This document shows positions 43,567 through 50,606 of a stretch of DNA of 50,606 nucleotides, one piece after another; position 1 is the stretch's first letter, and the number at the start of each line of letters is the position of its first letter. Source of the DNA: Bacteroidales bacterium (lineage in GTDB: Bacteria; Bacteroidota; Bacteroidia; Bacteroidales; Muribaculaceae). The translations under genes were made by a program, and so were the position numbers. The notes below the pieces were generated by a model. That model was not told the origin of the DNA, ran no database searches, and was given only the letters and a program-made list of their open reading frames with translations. The DNA is taken from assembly GCA_900770215.1 (NCBI GenBank), contig CAAGJW010000049.1:1-50606 (forward strand). The letters run 5' to 3'.

Positions 43567-45108
43567 CTACATAGCGAAGTAGTTGCTGCGGTCGAGCGAA
43601 CGGTAGGAGATGGCCTCCATGATGTGGGGGGCGCGCACCTGGGGGCTGCCCTCGAGGTCGGCGATGGTGCGGGCCACCTTGAGGATGCGGTCGTAGGCGC
43701 GCGCGCTCATGTTCATGCTCTCGATGGCGTGCTTGAGCTGCTGCAGGCCCTCGGCGTCGGGATCGGCCCACTGGTGTATCATGCTGGGCGTCATCTGGGC
43801 ATTGCAGTGCACGCCGGCAGTGGCGCCGAAGCGCTGCGTCTGCAGCTCGCGGGCCTTCACCACACGGGCGCGTATGGCTGCCGAGGGCTCTCCGGCCTGC
43901 TTCGAGGCCAGCTCGTCGACGGCCACGGGCTGCACCTCGATCTGCAGGTCGATGCGGTCGAGCAGCGGGCCCGAAATCTTGGCCAGGTACTGCTGGCGCT
44001 GGTGGGGGGTGCATATGCACGGCTTCTTGGGATGCCCATAGTAGCCGCAGGGGCAGGGGTTCATGCTGGCCACGAGCATAAACGAGGCCGGGTACTCGAC
44101 GGCATATTTGGCCCGCGAGATGTGGATGAGGCGGTCTTCGAGGGGCTGGCGCATCACCTCGAGCACGCTGCGGTTGAACTCGGGCAGCTCGTCGAGAAAG
44201 AGCACGCCGTTGTGGGCCAGGCTTATCTCGCCCGGGGTGGGGTAGGTGCCGCCGCCCACCAGGGCCACTGGCGATATCGTGTGGTGGGGCGAGCGGAAGG
44301 GGCGGCGCGTGAGCAGCGTGGTGCCGCGACGCAGCTTGCCGGCCACCGAGTGTATCTTGGTGGTCTCGAGCGCCTCTTGCAGGCTCAACGGCGGCAGGAT
44401 GCTGGGCAGTCGCTTGGCCATCATCGACTTGCCGCTGCCGGGGCTGCCTATGAGCAAGATGTTGTGCCCGCCGGCGCAGGCCACCTCAAAGGCGCGCTTC
44501 ACGTTTTCCTGGCCCTTCACCTCGCTGAAGTCGTAGGGAAACTGCCCCTGGGCCCTGGCAAACTCGGCGCGCGTGTCGACCACGGTGGGCTGCAGCTGCT
44601 CTTGCCCGTTGAGAAAGGCGATGACCTGCTGCAGCGAGTCGACGCCGAGCACGTTGAGGTTGTTGACGATGGCCGCCTCCATGGCATTGTCGCGCGGCAG
44701 GATGAAGCCGTCGAGATGCAGCTGGCGCGCCAGTATGGCCATGGGCAGGGCGCCCTTGATGGGACGCAGCGAGCCGTCGAGCCCCAGCTCGCCCATGAGC
44801 ATGTAGCGGTCGAGCAGCTGGGTCGACACCTTCTCGTCGCTGGCCAGGATGCCTATGGCGATGGGCAGGTCGTAGGCCGAGCCTTCCTTTTTGATATCGG
44901 CCGGCGACATGTTGATCACCACATTCTTGCGGGGAAACTCAAAGCCTGCCTCGATGATGGCGCAGCGTGTGCGCTCGCCGCTCTCCTTCACGGCGGTGTC
45001 GGGCAGGCCCACGATGGTGAAGCCGCTGCCCCACTCAATCGAGACTTCGATGGTTACTGTAATGGCGTCGATGCCTTGCACGGCGGCGCCCAGGGTCTTG
45101 CTTAGCAT
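43567..45108 (-). CDS. comM: ComM/YifB-family Mg-chelatase-like AAA+ ATPase
   Basis: 513-residue cytoplasmic AAA+ protein; family members such as ComM act as branch-migration helicases in natural transformation. The N-terminal ChlI-like domain has GFTIVGLPDTAVKESGER and NMSPADIKKEGSAYDLPIAI. Walker A is GSPGSGKS at 221-228. Walker B is GVLFLDELPEF. A cysteine-rich insertion, NPCPCGYYGHPKKPCICTP, and the C-terminal sensor/lid region (RIDLQIEVQPV, RAYDRILKVARTIADLEG) complete the family pattern. Length is typical. It follows the DUF4369 lipoprotein gene by 68 bp on the same strand and may be cotranscribed with it, without an obvious functional link. Confidence 0.94.
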   Translation of the reverse strand: MLSKTLGAAVQGIDAITVTIEVSIEWGSGFTIVGLPDTAVKESGERTRCAIIEAGFEFPRKNVVINMSPADIKKEGSAYDLPIAIGILASDEKVSTQLLDRYMLMGELGLDGSLRPIKGALPMAILARQLHLDGFILPRDNAMEAAIVNNLNVLGVDSLQQVIAFLNGQEQLQPTVVDTRAEFARAQGQFPYDFSEVKGQENVKRAFEVACAGGHNILLIGSPGSGKSMMAKRLPSILPPLSLQEALETTKIHSVAGKLRRGTTLLTRRPFRSPHHTISPVALVGGGTYPTPGEISLAHNGVLFLDELPEFNRSVLEVMRQPLEDRLIHISRAKYAVEYPASFMLVASMNPCPCGYYGHPKKPCICTPHQRQQYLAKISGPLLDRIDLQIEVQPVAVDELASKQAGEPSAAIRARVVKARELQTQRFGATAGVHCNAQMTPSMIHQWADPDAEGLQQLKHAIESMNMSARAYDRILKVARTIADLEGSPQVRAPHIMEAISYRSLDRSNYFAM

Positions 45109-45176
45109 TTCAATTCAATGGTTTTAGGCAATGGGGCGCGATAGCGCATGGCAGTGCGCGCCTCCTATGGTTTCGT

Positions 45177-46184
45177 TCACTTCAAGAGGCGGGCCAGGCT
45201 GGCTGCCACGCGAGCCGGCTGGTCGCCGTTGTACACTATCTTGCCGCGCGCGTCGGTCACCACATAGAGCGGTGTCGACTGGATGTCGAGGCCCAGCAGC
45301 TGGCGGTCGAGCGGGCCGGCCGGAGCCCAGTAGTGCCTCCACGTGCCGCCGGCAGCCGCGATGGTGCCGCGCCAGGCACTCGTGTCGGCATCGAGACACA
45401 CGTCGGCAAGGAGCAGCCGGCTGCCGTAGGCCGAGCTCCACTGCTTGAGCTGAGCTGCCTGCTGGGCGAGGCTGCCGCTGTTGCCCGTCCACAGGCACAG
45501 CAGCGAGGCCTGGGCCGTGGCCGGGTCGAAGGCGGCATAGTCGCCGCCGCTCTCGTAGAAGAGGAGCGACCCTATGCTGGCAGCCTTCCTGGCCACACGC
45601 CTGTGTATGGCTGTGTAGGCGGCCATCAAGCCGGCTGGCTTGTGGGTGAGCCCGGCAAGCAGGCGGCTGGCCTGGGCGGCGTTGTTGAGCTTGCTGTAGT
45701 CGCACAGCACGAGCAGGGTCGAGAGCAAGTCGGCGGGGTGGGAGGCCGCCTGCTTCTCAATGAGGCGGTCGAGCTGGCTGTGGTCGGGGCTGTCGTAGAG
45801 GGCGGCGTGCTCGGCCATAAACTTGTACCACTGCTCGTCCACGTCGGGGCCCTTCACCTCGAGCCAGTGACGCTGCCCCAGGTCGCCGCGCACCTTGACC
45901 GTGCTGCCGCGCTCGACGGCAAAGCGGGCCACCACCTGCGACTGCATGTCGTAGAGGTAGACCAGCGTCCAGTCGTCGGCCTCGAGCGGGGCCTTGAATT
46001 CAAAGCGGTCGGCACGGGCGGGTATCTGGGCATCTTTCACCCCCTGGGGGGTGTAGTACACCACGCGCAGCATCTGGCTGCCCACGCCCTTGATGTTTCC
46101 CTTGATGGTAAACGCCCGGCTGCAACCGGCTAGCAGCGGCACCAGCGCCAGCATGATTATGGATAATTGGAAAAAACGTTTCAT
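45177..46184 (-). CDS. DUF4369 lipoprotein with degenerate thioredoxin-like domain
   Basis: 335-residue lipoprotein. The signal ends PLLAGC with lipidated Cys21. A DUF4369-type beta domain spans about 24-110 (FTIKGNIKGVGSQMLRVVYY), then a helical linker to about 210. A thioredoxin-like C-terminal domain (about 215-335) keeps the fold landmarks: SLLCLWTGNSG in the place of the FWASWCGPC motif, and the cis-Pro-like STPLYVV near 312. The CxxC active site is absent, so it cannot act as a normal thiol oxidoreductase. Bacteroidetes carry many DUF4369-thioredoxin lipoproteins of the TlpA/ResA type; this looks like a catalytically dead member, perhaps a binding protein. Confidence 0.82.
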   Translation of the reverse strand: MKRFFQLSIIMLALVPLLAGCSRAFTIKGNIKGVGSQMLRVVYYTPQGVKDAQIPARADRFEFKAPLEADDWTLVYLYDMQSQVVARFAVERGSTVKVRGDLGQRHWLEVKGPDVDEQWYKFMAEHAALYDSPDHSQLDRLIEKQAASHPADLLSTLLVLCDYSKLNNAAQASRLLAGLTHKPAGLMAAYTAIHRRVARKAASIGSLLFYESGGDYAAFDPATAQASLLCLWTGNSGSLAQQAAQLKQWSSAYGSRLLLADVCLDADTSAWRGTIAAAGGTWRHYWAPAGPLDRQLLGLDIQSTPLYVVTDARGKIVYNGDQPARVAASLARLLK

Positions 46185-46215
46185 GAGTGGGTTGATATTC
46201 TTGCATTATCTTCTA

Positions 46216-46223
46216 CAAAAGTA
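46216..46223 (-). promoter_or_regulatory. -7 box for DUF4369 lipoprotein gene
   Basis: The minus strand reads TACTTTTG, 31 nt upstream of the lipoprotein ATG. Confidence 0.5.
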
Positions 46224-46289
46224 ACCAATCTTGACGATAAAGCCAAGATTTAGAAATGAATTAAGCAAATACCAGTGCTGCAATAGACT

Positions 46290-46328
46290 GGCAAGGCACG
46301 CTCTGCACGATGCAGAGCATGCCTTGCC
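46290..46328 (-). terminator. Strong hairpin after leucine-rich-repeat gene
   Basis: GGCAAGGCA, a mismatch, then GCTCTGCA (46290-46307) pairs with TGCAGAGC, a mismatch, then TGCCTTGCC (46311-46328) around a CGA loop. The stem is about 17 bp. It lies 41 bp after the gene's stop; there is no U tract. Confidence 0.7.
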
Positions 46329-46368
46329 TCTGTCTCTTATCCCATCTGGTTTTTCTCCAGTCGAGCAC

Positions 46369-48033
46369 CTATTTAACCCACACCTTGCGGGTCTTGCCAC
46401 TGCGGTAGCGTATGATGTTGAGCCCCTGGGCGGGCGCGTCAAGGCGCACACCGTCGACACTGTAGCGTGCTATCTCCACATCGGGATCGACAGCTTGCAC
46501 GCCAATCACCCCGGTTTCATTGCCCAGAGCCACGGTGTTGACAAACGCCTTCCACACCCGGTGCTGCTTGTAGGCCTCGAGCGACCCGGCAGGCACCTTG
46601 AGCGTCACAGCGAGCGTGTCGACATCGTTGAAGCTGGTGCTGTAACCCACCATGTGGCCAGTACCCTCCTCGCCGTAGTTGGGATCATCGTCGTCCCACA
46701 CTTCATATTCCTCCCATTCACACTCAGGAGGAGTAACTGCCTTGACAGTGATATTGCGCAAGGCATAGTCATATCCAAACGCATTGCCGTCGAGATACTT
46801 CATCGTGCTTGGCAAGGTCACCTCTTCAAGCGAGTTGCACGTCTGAAAACAGTGAATCGGTATCGTGTCGACACCCTCGGGAATCACGATGCCCTTCAGC
46901 CCCGACGACATGAAGGCACTCTCGCCCAGGTGTGCAAGGCGCTTGGGCAGCACGACCGTCGCCAGCTGCTCACAGCTGGCCAACACATGAGTGGGCAGAT
47001 AGGTGATCGCATCCGAGAGTCTTATCTCTTTGAGTTGCTTGCAAGCATAAAAGGTGTAGCCCAGCGAGTCGAGCTCGGTCACGTTGTCGCCCATGGTGAT
47101 TTTCTCAAGCGCCGACTCCCAAAATGCGTCGCCAGCAATCGAAGTCACCGAGTTGGGGATGGCAAACTCGGTCTCGGGCTTGGCGATGGCATAGCGCACC
47201 AGCTGCGTGGCATCCTTGTTGTAGAGCACACCGTCGATAGTGCTGTAATAGCGATTGGCAGGGTCCACATCGATGCTGGCCAGTTTGTAGCAGCTGGCAA
47301 ATGCATTGTGGCCTATCACTTTCACGCTTGCCGGCACCGTGATGTCTTCAAGCGACTCGCAATCAAAAAAGGCCGATGCACCCAAGCGCTCGACAGCGGC
47401 TGGTATCACGACTTGCGTGAGCTTGGTGTCGAACTGGAAAATTCCGTCGGCCAGCTCCTTCAGTTGGATGGGAAGCACCACCTTCTCCAAGTTCTTGTTG
47501 TAGCCCAGTGCACAGCGCCCCATCGAGTCAACGCGCTCGGGCACAGTGATAGCGGTCACTTGCGACATGTCGCTGAGGCCGTAGTCGTCAATGGCCTTGA
47601 GGCCATTGCCCAAAATCACTTCTACGCCCCTAAAGCCCGACATACCGCTGTAGCCTATCTTGGTCACGCTATTGGGCAGCACGAGCTTGCGAAACTTGCG
47701 GGCCTTGAACATGTATTGCGACACCTCGTTGTCAACCGTGTAGTATTCAATACCCATGTACCTAAAATAGGCATCGCCGCCTGCGACAATATTGGCTGCC
47801 GAGAGATCGAGAGTGGCAATGTGCAAGGCCGTGTCGCTGTCGATCGCGTAAATCGCCAGCAGGTCGGTGCCATTGATATCGCCCTTGATCGTGAGCCCGT
47901 CGTAGCTCGAGAGGTCGTCGGGCAGCAGGGTGCTCAATGTGCCGGCCGTCGTCATCGTGACCGTCAAGTTCTGCGACCACGACACGATGCTTACTAATGC
48001 AAATAGAAGTAGTGGTAGAATAATTTTTTTCAT
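46369..48033 (-). CDS. Secreted BspA-type leucine-rich-repeat protein
   Basis: 554-residue exported protein with LRR_5 (BspA/TpLRR) repeats, a type used for adhesion to host matrix or cells. The signal peptide ends SIVSWSQ. Repeats run from about 130 to 400 with units like LPNSVTKIGYSGMSGF, ITVPERVDSMGRCALG, VVIPAAVERLGASAFFDC and ITVPASVKVIGHNAFASC. The C-terminal 40 residues (ARYSVDGVRLD then IRYRSGKTRKVWVK) match the tails of the GLUG and beta-helix proteins. It is transcribed divergently from the TPR-AraC regulator gene with 164 bp between the two starts, so that regulator may control it. Confidence 0.88.
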   Translation of the reverse strand: MKKIILPLLLFALVSIVSWSQNLTVTMTTAGTLSTLLPDDLSSYDGLTIKGDINGTDLLAIYAIDSDTALHIATLDLSAANIVAGGDAYFRYMGIEYYTVDNEVSQYMFKARKFRKLVLPNSVTKIGYSGMSGFRGVEVILGNGLKAIDDYGLSDMSQVTAITVPERVDSMGRCALGYNKNLEKVVLPIQLKELADGIFQFDTKLTQVVIPAAVERLGASAFFDCESLEDITVPASVKVIGHNAFASCYKLASIDVDPANRYYSTIDGVLYNKDATQLVRYAIAKPETEFAIPNSVTSIAGDAFWESALEKITMGDNVTELDSLGYTFYACKQLKEIRLSDAITYLPTHVLASCEQLATVVLPKRLAHLGESAFMSSGLKGIVIPEGVDTIPIHCFQTCNSLEEVTLPSTMKYLDGNAFGYDYALRNITVKAVTPPECEWEEYEVWDDDDPNYGEEGTGHMVGYSTSFNDVDTLAVTLKVPAGSLEAYKQHRVWKAFVNTVALGNETGVIGVQAVDPDVEIARYSVDGVRLDAPAQGLNIIRYRSGKTRKVWVK

Positions 48034-48059
48034 AATGGCATGTGTTTGTTGTTACGTGG

Positions 48060-48067
48060 CAAAATTA
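48060..48067 (-). promoter_or_regulatory. -7 box for leucine-rich-repeat gene
   Basis: The minus strand reads TAATTTTG, 27 nt upstream of the ATG. Confidence 0.5.
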
Positions 48068-48165
48068 CCAACCAATAGCTAAGGAAAATAATAAAAATGT
48101 GAAAAGAAAATTGCGAAAATGTGGAATTGATGATGAAACATTTCGTAAACGTGACAAAAAAACAC

Positions 48166-48173
48166 TAATTTTG
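48166..48173 (+). promoter_or_regulatory. -7 box for AraC-type regulator gene
   Basis: TAATTTTG lies 25 nt before the ATG at 48198 and within the longer open frame that begins at 48042, so it favours the later start. Confidence 0.55.
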
Positions 48174-48197
48174 AATGTAAAAAACGAGAAACAACGC

Positions 48198-49721
48198 ATG
48201 ACTGAAAGAAAATTACATATCACTGCTATTCTGATTTTGTTGATTTCTTTTGTAGCCTCACATGCCCTGCAAGCTCAACAGTACGGGTCCGACACCATTA
48301 TCAAAGACCATCACAAGACCGACCCCGAGGCGATGAAGATAAAGCAAAAGGGCGACCGTCTCTATATCGACCAGAAGTATCCCGAGGCTCTCGAAGCCTA
48401 CACCCTTGCCATGGAAAAAGCGCGCTACAACGGCGACACCGACACCTATTATCGAGCCATGGCCAACGCCGGCATGATCTATGACATCTTTGGCGACTAC
48501 CAGCGCGCCCTCTACTACCTCGACAAGGTGCTGGCCGCCGATGTCGCCGCCAGCAACCGCGATCTCAAAGCCGGCGTGCTCGAGAGAGCTGTGGTGAGCG
48601 CCTGCAACGGCCAGGACCTGAAACTTGCACGCAAGTACTACAAGATGCAGCTTGCCACCCCTCGCCGCAACGCCAGCATGGCACAATACTACCGTCTAGT
48701 GAACGGCGGTCTCATCTACGAGCTCGGCAGGCAATATCCCAAGGCCGAGCGCAACTACAGGCAGGCCTTGAGGCTCGCTCGCTCCAAACACTTGGAAAAG
48801 CCCATGGAGGTATCAATGCTCGACGCCATAGCCGACGTGCTCCAAGAGCAGGGCATGCTCGACTCGGCGCTCACGGTCTACGCCCAGTGTGCAGCGCTTG
48901 CCAGGCGATACAGCCTCGACGCCTATCTCGCCGATGCCTATGCCGCCATGTCGGATACCTATCGCATGAAAGGCAACGACAGGCAAGCCATGCACTACGA
49001 GAGGTTGTCGCTACAACTTGGCGCCACAGTCTACTCTCAAAAGCGCTTCAACAAGGCAAAAAACAAGCTATTAGTGGCCGAAGACAAGCAACACAAGGCC
49101 ACAGTGAAAGGGCTAACCGACCGCATCGAGTTCCAGTGGACGATCATCGTCGCGTTTATCGTGCTTGTGAGTGCACTCGTCGTCGCGCTGCTCTTCATAC
49201 GCTGGCAGAAGAAACGCATCATAGCCTCCTACCGCCTGCTCATCGACAAAGACCGATGTCTTGACTCGTGCCAAGTGCATGACATGCAGCCCGAACCCCC
49301 TGGCAGCGAGCAGCACTGCAGCACCCAGGGCGCGGCTCCCGGCAGCCCGTCGCAGCCAGCCCCCACGCTCGATGCCTCCAAGCTGCAACTGCTGCAACGC
49401 ATCGACCAGGTGATGCGTGACCCCGATTTCATCTTTTCGCCCCAATGCAGCCGCGACGAGCTGTGCCGCCAAGTGGGCAGCAACTACAAGTATGTGTCGA
49501 GTCTCATCAACGATCACTACCAAAAAAGCTTCAAGGCACTCGTCAACGAGAAGCGCATGCGCGAGGCCAAGCTCAGGCTTGCTTCGCCGCAATACAGCCA
49601 CGTGCGCATCGAGCAGCTGGCCCTCGACCTGGGCTACAGCTCCTCATCAAGCTTTATAGGCGCCTTTAAGAAAGCAATGGGCATGACACCCGCCATCTAC
49701 CGTAAACTTGCCAGCAAGTGA
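48198..49721 (+). CDS. TPR-containing membrane-bound AraC-family regulator
   Basis: 507-residue protein joining a periplasmic TPR sensor to a cytoplasmic DNA-binding domain. The start at 48198 gives MTERKLHITAILILLISFVA, a signal-like segment ending HALQAQ. TPR-like helices occupy about 45-310 (QKYPEALEAYTLAMEKARY, GDYQRALYYLDKVLAAD, ERNYRQALRLARSKH). One transmembrane helix lies near 320-340 (WTIIVAFIVLVSALVVALLF). After a Pro/Ser-rich linker, the AraC helix-turn-helix pair occupies about 415-505 (CRQVGSNYKYVSSLINDHY, IEQLALDLGYSSSSSFIGAF). Such proteins relay an external signal to transcription. The divergent LRR gene is the nearest candidate target. Confidence 0.9.
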   Translation: MTERKLHITAILILLISFVASHALQAQQYGSDTIIKDHHKTDPEAMKIKQKGDRLYIDQKYPEALEAYTLAMEKARYNGDTDTYYRAMANAGMIYDIFGDYQRALYYLDKVLAADVAASNRDLKAGVLERAVVSACNGQDLKLARKYYKMQLATPRRNASMAQYYRLVNGGLIYELGRQYPKAERNYRQALRLARSKHLEKPMEVSMLDAIADVLQEQGMLDSALTVYAQCAALARRYSLDAYLADAYAAMSDTYRMKGNDRQAMHYERLSLQLGATVYSQKRFNKAKNKLLVAEDKQHKATVKGLTDRIEFQWTIIVAFIVLVSALVVALLFIRWQKKRIIASYRLLIDKDRCLDSCQVHDMQPEPPGSEQHCSTQGAAPGSPSQPAPTLDASKLQLLQRIDQVMRDPDFIFSPQCSRDELCRQVGSNYKYVSSLINDHYQKSFKALVNEKRMREAKLRLASPQYSHVRIEQLALDLGYSSSSSFIGAFKKAMGMTPAIYRKLASK

Positions 49722-49828
49722 GACCTTACACCTCCAAAACTACTGAATTACACCCTGACAAAAGAGAAAAAACGGGAAGTAATGTGCAGAAAAGAAAAAA
49801 TAATCTTGCGTAGCGTGAAAAATTGCTT

Positions 49829-49836
49829 TATCTTTG
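49829..49836 (+). promoter_or_regulatory. -7 box for tRNA-Tyr gene
   Basis: TATCTTTG lies 18 nt before the tRNA 5' end, with TTGC about 19 nt further upstream as a weak -33 element. Confidence 0.6.
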
Positions 49837-49854
49837 CAACGCTCAAATGGGCAC

Positions 49855-49940
49855 GGGTAGATTCCAGAGTGGCCAAATGGGGCAGACTGTAAATCTGCTG
49901 CTTTATAGCTTCGGTGGTTCGAATCCATCTCTACCCACCA
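49855..49940 (+). tRNA. tRNA-Tyr (GTA anticodon)
   Basis: The acceptor GGGTAGA (49855-49861) pairs with TCTACCC (49930-49936), followed by A and an encoded CCA (49938-49940). The anticodon stem GCAGA/TCTGC encloses the loop CTGTAAA with anticodon GTA. A long variable arm (class II) and GGTTCGAATCC in the T-arm complete the fold. No sign of an integrated element ends at its 3' end within the window. Confidence 0.96.
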
Positions 49941-50068
49941 TCTTGCAGGGGGCTGCGTCGATACAGGCGCAGCCCCCCTTGTTTTTTCCCGCCGCCACAC
50001 GCCAAAATGGTGGCGGCAGGGCGAATGCATCCTTTCGTGCGTTTCCGCGGTTGATTGTTTTGCGGTGA

Positions 50069-50128
50069 GGCAGGGTTTTGCCCACATGCAGGGCGCGGCC
50101 CTTGTGGCCGTCAGTGACCGCCCAGGCC
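50069..50128 (+). repeat. Dispersed repeat, copy 3
   Basis: Aligns along its length with the reverse complement of 28830-28888 and shares 27 identical nt with 28734-28760. Three copies in two distant gene-free stretches mark a genome-interspersed element. Confidence 0.8.
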
Positions 50129-50177
50129 GGCAGGGTCGCCCTCGGCAAAAAAGCCCGCGTAGTGGGCGACAGCATTT

Positions 50178-50213
50178 AGGCAGGTGGTGGAGCGCGATAG
50201 CGCGCAACCCCTG
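50178..50213 (-). repeat. Mosaic hairpin repeat, copy A (inverted)
   Basis: The reverse complement matches 50351-50386 at 34 of 36 positions. The outer blocks are CAGGGGTTGCG and ACC-CCTGCCT with a small inner palindrome (GCGCG-CGCGC type). Confidence 0.8.
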
Positions 50214-50350
50214 CACAGCGGTCCTACCCACCCGGGCAAGCCCCGTAGGGGTGGCAGAGTCATCACCCACCCAGCGTAGTGCCACACAGTGTGGCAACAA
50301 CGTTCTGCCGCCGCCTAACGGGGCTTGCACGGGTGAATGATGCTTGTTTA

Positions 50351-50386
50351 CAGGGGTTGCGCGCTGTCGCGCTCCACCGCCTGCCT
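50351..50386 (+). repeat. Mosaic hairpin repeat, copy B
   Basis: Begins CAGGGGTTGCG and ends CACCGCCTGCCT, inverted relative to copy A. The inner hairpin is GCGC-TGTC-GCGC-like. Confidence 0.8.
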
Positions 50387-50396
50387 ACGCTGTGCC

Positions 50397-50412
50397 GCTC
50401 CCGTTCGGGAGC
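50397..50412 (+). repeat. Perfect hairpin unit GCTCCCG/CGGGAGC
   Basis: GCTCCCGTTCGGGAGC is a perfect short palindrome followed by TTGCCCC. It is related to hairpin units near 50233-50258 and 50304-50332, where GCAAGCCCCG blocks recur in opposite orientation. Confidence 0.65.
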
Positions 50413-50439
50413 TTGCCCCACGTGGGTGCGGTACGTTTA

Positions 50440-50482
50440 CAGGGGTTGCGCTCGCCCTATGGGCTCGCTTCACCGCCTGCCT
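50440..50482 (+). repeat. Mosaic hairpin repeat, copy C
   Basis: Same outer blocks as copy B (CAGGGGTTGCG and TTCACCGCCTGCCT), but a different inner palindrome (GAGCCCATAGGGC type on the minus strand), so the flanks are conserved while the hairpin varies. Confidence 0.8.
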
Positions 50483-50606
50483 AAAAGCCGCCGAAACTGT
50501 GTCAAAAGGGTCATATTCTTCGTGGTGTTGTGAGGGCAGGCATCGGTGTCGGCTTTGCTTTTCTTTATGTGTTTTATTTGCGGTTTTGTTTGTGTATCTC
50601 GCTAAA

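Larger units (their letters stand above)
49941..50606. other. Gene-free repeat field after tRNA-Tyr
   Basis: About 665 bp without a credible gene. It contains a full copy of the dispersed repeat (50069-50128) and a mosaic of hairpin-bearing inverted repeats (50178-50482). The last 120 bp is plain AT-rich sequence. Open frames here overlap the tRNA or the repeats and look non-coding. Confidence 0.65.

Noticed and set aside
49740..50330. 196-codon minus-strand open frame
   Set aside because: It runs through the tRNA-Tyr gene and the repeat field. The peptide DGHKGRALHVGKT comes from the dispersed repeat, not from a gene.
50178..50482. CRISPR array
   Set aside because: The repeats are in both orientations, irregularly spaced and contain variable hairpins; there are no unique spacers and no cas genes.
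49855..50606. Integrated element at tRNA-Tyr
   Set aside because: No integrase, no repeat of the tRNA 3' end and no phage or conjugation genes were seen within the window.

Overview
The window reads as chromosomal DNA of a GC-rich gut Bacteroidales. Evidence is two SusC/SusD pairs, an ECF sigma/FecR system, promoters with the Bacteroidetes -7 box TAnnTTTG (often with TTTG about 20 nt upstream), almost no Shine-Dalgarno sequences, and several secreted proteins with related C-terminal tails. Composition and tail style suggest Muribaculaceae or a close Prevotella-like family; this is an inference and no marker gene fixes it. TGA is a normal stop here.

Layout. 1-5.4 kb: a SusD/SusC pair on the minus strand without enzymes in view, with a possible small RNA downstream. 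5.8-8.2 kb: a MATE exporter converging on, and overlapping, a GT4 glycosyltransferase. 8.5-13.6 kb: a 1702-residue secreted GLUG-repeat protein. 13.8-16.1 kb: an AT-rich island with a C10 (streptopain-like) protease lipoprotein and a small lipoprotein. 16.3-20.6 kb: a GH20 hexosaminidase converging on an 831-residue secreted protein. 20.8-24.9 kb: an EamA permease and a 999-residue outer-membrane barrel protein. 25-28.7 kb: dnaX, then divergently a zinc-ribbon membrane protein and a tail-anchored protein. 29.5-32 kb: a secreted beta-helix protein and a lysophospholipase-like hydrolase.

32.2-43.1 kb is the richest part: fecR, a CE1-type esterase, SusC (with STN domain), SusD, a metallophosphoesterase, a secreted GH65-like glucosidase and, on the opposite strand at the far end, an ECF sigma factor. 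This looks like a signal-controlled glycan-use locus: SusCD bind and import a glycan, the STN domain would signal through FecR to the sigma factor, and the three enzymes would remove an ester, a phosphate and an alpha-glucosyl group. The SusC gene is cut by one in-frame TGA, so the locus may be disabled in this strain or the base may be wrong.

43.2-50.6 kb: a RhuM-family pseudogene, a ComM/YifB AAA+ protein, a DUF4369 lipoprotein with a degenerate thioredoxin fold, a BspA-type leucine-rich-repeat protein diverging from a TPR-AraC regulator, a tRNA-Tyr gene, and a repeat field of hairpin-bearing inverted copies. A second dispersed repeat occurs both here and at 28.7-28.9 kb. No CRISPR array, intact insertion sequence, prophage or rRNA was seen.
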